From Bacteroides_F sp964482605 (lineage in GTDB: Bacteria > Bacillota > Clostridia > Lachnospirales > Lachnospiraceae), in contig CAYZYS010000097.1 of assembly GCA_964482605.1 (NCBI GenBank), positions 1 through 7,893 of the forward strand: DNA of 7,893 nucleotides, given 5' to 3'. This document shows positions 5,533 to 7,893 of the stretch, piece after piece. Numbering within the stretch: position 1 is the stretch's first letter; the number at the start of each line of letters is the position of its first letter. A program made the translations under genes and the position numbers. A model generated the notes under the pieces. That model saw nothing but the letters and a program-made list of their open reading frames with translations, was not told the origin of the DNA and did not search any database.

Positions 5533-6357
5533 ATGGAAGTTAGGAAAAAAGGCTTCGTGGAGTGGTTTTTGATAATATTCAGTACGGTATTTCTTGCAGT
5601 GTTTTTGGTTTTGCCACTTGTGTATGTGCTTGTTACGGCATTTCGTGACGGCGTGGGTACATTTGTCAATGCAATCAGTGACAAATACGCATTAAGCTCC
5701 ATATGGCTCACGGTGAAGGTCACGCTAATCACGGTGGTGGTGAACACGGTATTTGGCGTGTTTGCGGCATGGACGCTGACCAAGTTCAAGTTCAGGGGAA
5801 AAAAGCTGGTGTCAACGCTGATTGACCTTCCGCTTACAATATCCCCAATCATAGCGGGCCTGATATTTGTGTTGACCTTCGGAAGAAGTTCATTTTTGTA
5901 CAAATATCTCCAGGCCGCGGGGATTAAGATAATATTTGCCGTGCCTGGCATTGTGCTTGCCACGATATTTGTGACATTTCCATTCATTTCAAGGGAGATA
6001 ATTCCGGTGCTCACGTCGGAGGGCACGGACGAGGAGGAGGCGGCAGCACTGATGGGCGCCAACTTCTTCCAGATATTCACCCAGATTACGTTTCCGCACA
6101 TAAAATGGGCGCTGCTCTATGGGGTTGTGCTTTGCTCAGCAAGGGCGATGGGTGAGTTTGGTGCGGTTTCGGTGCTTTCAGGGCATTTGAGGGGCAAGAC
6201 CAACACCATGCCGCTTCACATTGAGGTGACGTACCAGGCATTTGACTTTACGGGGGCATTTGCCATGTCGGCGGTGCTGGTGGTCATGGCGCTGGTAATC
6301 CTTGTGTTGAGAAATGTGCTCGAATACAGGGGGAAGAAGGAAACGGAAGTGGGGTGA
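5533..6357 (+). CDS. cysW: Sulfate ABC transporter permease CysW
   Basis: The second channel subunit, partner of CysT. From this start it is 274 residues with about six hydrophobic helices, the first at residues 10-36. The EAA loop is at about 167-190 (EEEAAALMGANFFQIF, then ITFPHI). IDLPLTISPIIAGLIF (97-112) and the segment ARAMGEFGAVSVLSGHLRGK (203-222) are characteristic of CysW and separate it from CysT. The frame opens at ATG 5521, which sits 3 bp after the cysT stop with a weak AGGAT 5 nt upstream. ATG 5533 has a proper GGAGG at 5523-5527, 5 nt upstream, and this site overlaps the first codons of the longer form. I prefer 5533. The near-contact with cysT suggests translational coupling. 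The charged C-terminus (YRGKKETEVG) is cytoplasmic. Confidence 0.93.
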   Translation: MEVRKKGFVEWFLIIFSTVFLAVFLVLPLVYVLVTAFRDGVGTFVNAISDKYALSSIWLTVKVTLITVVVNTVFGVFAAWTLTKFKFRGKKLVSTLIDLPLTISPIIAGLIFVLTFGRSSFLYKYLQAAGIKIIFAVPGIVLATIFVTFPFISREIIPVLTSEGTDEEEAAALMGANFFQIFTQITFPHIKWALLYGVVLCSARAMGEFGAVSVLSGHLRGKTNTMPLHIEVTYQAFDFTGAFAMSAVLVVMALVILVLRNVLEYRGKKETEVG

Positions 6358-6387
6358 AAAATCACACCTGCGGATTGGAGTATGAAA

Positions 6388-7467
6388 ATGAATAATCAGT
6401 CGGATGCATATGTGGAATTGAAAAATGTGAATAAATCCTTTGGGGACTACCAGGCTTCACGGGATGTGAATTTTACCATAGGAAAAGGGCAGCTTGTGGC
6501 GCTGCTTGGGCCTTCGGGAAGCGGCAAGACCACCATATTGAAAATGCTGGCGGGGCTTGAAAATCCTGATTCCGGAGAAATATTCATCAATGGGCAGCTC
6601 ATTAATGATGTGAAGCCGAGCAAGAGGGGCGTCGGCTTTGTGTTCCAAAATTACGCCTTGTTCCGTTATAAGACGGTTTTTGAGAACATAGCATTTGGGC
6701 TTAGGATTAACAAGGCGGACAAGGGCTACATCAAGGACAGGGTGCAGGAGCTTGTCAGGCTTGTTGGGCTTGAGGGTCTGGAGAAGCGGTATCCGAGGCA
6801 GCTTTCAGGAGGACAGCGGCAGAGGGTCGCATTTGCGAGGGCATTGGCGACGCAGCCGCAGCTTCTTCTGCTGGATGAGCCGTTTGCGGCGATTGATGCC
6901 AAGGTGCGCAAGGAGCTTCGGGCGTGGCTTAGGGAGATGATTGACGAGGTGGGAATCACCAGCATATTTGTCACCCATGACCAGGAGGAGGCAATTGAGC
7001 TGGCTGATGAAATAATTCTCACCAACCAGGGCAGGATTGAGCAGATTGGCTCCCCGATAGAAATATATGAAAATCCGCATACGCCATTCGTGGCACAGTT
7101 CCTTGGGGAAAATGTGGTGATTGACAATTTCAGGCAATTTAAGGGCTTTGAGGAGACGGGCGAGGGGGAATCTGCGCTGATTCGTCCTGAATATGTGGAT
7201 GTAACCAGGAAAAATGAAGCCGCAAGGTATTCAGCCTCCGTTGAGAAAGGCAGGATTGAGCAGGTAACATTTGTGGGCAACCTGATTGAGGTCAAGGTTC
7301 GACTCCATGGCAGGCTGATTACCGCATACCGCCAGATTGGCCAGGAGCTAGTCACCGTCGGTGAACAGGTAAATGTATTTATACATAGGATGTATGTCAT
7401 ATCAGGTGACAAGACGTATACGAGGGAGAATCAGATATTTATCAATAACGAAAGTGTTGTAATCTAA
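6388..7467 (+). CDS. cysA: Sulfate ABC transporter ATP-binding protein CysA
   Basis: The cytoplasmic ATPase that powers sulfate import, working as a dimer on CysT and CysW. All nucleotide-binding elements are intact (numbered from this start, 359 aa): Walker A GPSGSGKT (41-48), Q-loop Gln87 in VFQNYALF, signature LSGGQRQR (139-146), Walker B LLLLDEP (159-165) with catalytic Glu164, and the switch His197 in VTHD. FRYKTVFENIAFGL follows the Q-loop as in CysA-type ATPases. A C-terminal regulatory TOBE-like region (about 235-359) contains ALIRPEYVDV, typical of sulfate and molybdate importers. ATG 6382 lies 1 nt from GGAG (6377-6380), too close; ATG 6388 is 7 nt away and is preferred. The gene is last in the operon, with a terminator 35 bp beyond the stop. 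Sulfate specificity rests mainly on the neighbouring sbp, cysT and cysW. Confidence 0.95.
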   Translation: MNNQSDAYVELKNVNKSFGDYQASRDVNFTIGKGQLVALLGPSGSGKTTILKMLAGLENPDSGEIFINGQLINDVKPSKRGVGFVFQNYALFRYKTVFENIAFGLRINKADKGYIKDRVQELVRLVGLEGLEKRYPRQLSGGQRQRVAFARALATQPQLLLLDEPFAAIDAKVRKELRAWLREMIDEVGITSIFVTHDQEEAIELADEIILTNQGRIEQIGSPIEIYENPHTPFVAQFLGENVVIDNFRQFKGFEETGEGESALIRPEYVDVTRKNEAARYSASVEKGRIEQVTFVGNLIEVKVRLHGRLITAYRQIGQELVTVGEQVNVFIHRMYVISGDKTYTRENQIFINNESVVI

Positions 7468-7502
7468 AAAACTTTTTTGCGCAGGATGCGTGGCATGGTA
7501 TG

Positions 7503-7542
7503 ATGGCGTTGGGAAGACACATGTTTTTCCAGCGCCATTTTT
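7503..7542 (+). terminator. Rho-independent terminator of the sulfate operon
   Basis: ATGGCGTTGGGAA (7503-7515) pairs with TTTTCCAGCGCCAT-type sequence at 7526-7538 to give a 13-bp stem with two G-T wobbles and a 10-nt loop. The stem runs directly into TTTTT (7538-7542). It lies 35 bp after the cysA stop. The reverse strand lacks a T-tract, so it acts only on plus-strand transcripts. Confidence 0.9.
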
Positions 7543-7562
7543 AATGGCAGTTGGTTTGAATG

Positions 7563-7591
7563 TTGACGTGGAAATAATTGACAAATATAAT
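7563..7591 (+). promoter_or_regulatory. Near-consensus sigma-A promoter after the operon
   Basis: TTGACG (7563-7568) and TATAAT (7586-7591) are separated by 17 bp. A second TTGACA at 7578-7583 has no good -10 box at the right distance. It faces right, and transcription would begin near 7598. No full-length gene follows within the window; a 24-codon ORF (7641-7715) and a hairpin (7756-7775) do. The region is A/T-rich, so a chance match is possible. Confidence 0.6.
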
Positions 7592-7640
7592 ATACATAAT
7601 GTTAAAAATTATAGATGAAAAAGTTTGTCAGATATTCGGA

Positions 7641-7715
7641 ATGAACAAAAGTTCTGGAATTGAGACCAGATTATCGTACAGCATTGGGTTTATAATGGAA
7701 TTAGTACAGAAATAA
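7641..7715 (+). CDS. Possible 24-codon small ORF (doubtful)
   Basis: ATG 7641 opens a 24-residue frame, beginning MNKSSGIETRLSYSIGF and ending MELVQK, to TAA 7713-7715. It lies downstream of the promoter at 7563-7591. A shorter frame from ATG 7615 (MKKFVRYSE) ends at TGA 7642-7644, overlapping this ATG as ATGA. Neither start has a real Shine-Dalgarno, and I recognise no family. It may be chance, a leader peptide, or a gene remnant. The rest of 7543-7750 is A/T-rich with nothing else I can support. Confidence 0.2.
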   Translation: MNKSSGIETRLSYSIGFIMELVQK

Positions 7716-7751
7716 ATTAAAAAATATTGAAAACGTATAAACAATAACAAC

Positions 7752-7776
7752 AAAAAAAGCCGCTTACGCGACTTTT
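7752..7776 (-). terminator. Rho-independent terminator on the minus strand
   Basis: Read on the minus strand, AAAGTCGC (7775-7768) pairs with GCGGCTTT (7763-7756) as a continuous 8-bp stem including one T-G wobble, with a GTAA loop, followed by seven T's (7758-7752). On the plus strand the same hairpin carries a C-A mismatch and only a TTTT tail, so minus is the better reading. It implies a minus-strand transcript coming from beyond the right edge, converging on the sulfate operon. A small extra hairpin, GCCAC/GTGGC, sits at 7779-7793. Confidence 0.65.
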
Positions 7777-7836
7777 ATGCCACACCACGTGGCGTCAACA
7801 GACGATTTCGGATAAACCTTATTTGCACTCGCCTTG

Positions 7837-7893
7837 CTAATTCTTCTTAAGGGTAGCACAGCGAATCAAAAAGGTCAAGAAGAAAATAAAAAA
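7837..7893 (-). CDS. Possible C-terminal end of a minus-strand gene (partial)
   Basis: On the minus strand, a frame entering from the window edge reads FFIFFLTFLIRCATLKKN and stops at TAG 7839-7837, about 60 nt before the minus-strand terminator. The hydrophobic run followed by a basic tail would fit the end of a membrane protein. Another frame (FYFLLDLFDSLCYP, stop at 7849-7847) is also open, so the reading frame is not certain. The alternative is a non-coding RNA ending at the same terminator. Eighteen residues are too few to identify a family. Confidence 0.25.
   Translation of the reverse strand, partial: FFIFFLTFLIRCATLKKN

Noticed and set aside
5403..6101. 232-codon minus-strand ORF over the cysT-cysW junction
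   Set aside because: It is antisense to two well-recognised permease genes and rich in Ser, Thr, Asn and Ile as expected from reversed membrane-protein codons. No ribosome site supports it.
6726..7412. 228-codon minus-strand ORF inside cysA
   Set aside because: It is antisense to intact ATPase motifs, with a Ser-rich low-quality sequence and no recognisable domain.
7741..7893. tRNA, tmRNA, SRP or 6S RNA gene at the right edge
   Set aside because: No T-arm GGTTCGA-type motif, CCA end or SRP loop signature is visible on either strand. Only the terminator-like hairpin is supported.

Overview
The window looks like a chromosomal segment of a Gram-positive Clostridia, most likely Lachnospiraceae. 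The evidence is strong AGGAGG-type ribosome binding sites, heavy use of AGG (Arg) and ATA (Ile) codons, a lipoprotein-type binding protein, and a small 75-residue protein of a kind I associate with that family. The family placement is inferred from gene content and style, not from a marker gene.

Layout. Positions 1-369 carry no credible gene. They hold two exact 55-bp repeats 143 bp apart, a palindrome-rich spacer between them, and then four consecutive hairpins (218-358) running up to the ribosome binding site of the first gene. Positions 370-1887 encode a 75-aa protein of unknown function and, 6 bp later, a CgeB-like group 1 glycosyltransferase. Positions 1957-3309 encode a 12-helix MATE-family efflux transporter. 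A 240-bp intergenic region (3310-3549) contains a long hairpin, a 13-bp direct repeat, and a near-consensus sigma-A promoter with an operator-like dyad over its -35 box.

Positions 3550-7467 are a complete sulfate/thiosulfate ABC import operon in the order binding lipoprotein (sbp/cysP type), cysT, cysW, cysA, closed by a Rho-independent terminator at 7503-7542. The lipoprotein captures sulfate outside the membrane, CysT and CysW form the channel, and CysA hydrolyses ATP; the imported sulfate would feed cysteine synthesis. No sulfate-reducing or regulatory gene is present in the window.

The last 350 bp (7543-7893) contain a second near-consensus promoter, a possible 24-codon ORF, a terminator best read on the minus strand, and perhaps the last codons of a minus-strand gene entering from the right.

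The proteins belong to known families. I did not find a convincing new multi-gene system. The most unusual material is non-coding: the repeat and hairpin train before the first gene, the hairpin and direct repeats plus operator-like dyad controlling the sulfate operon, and the possible short transcript after it.
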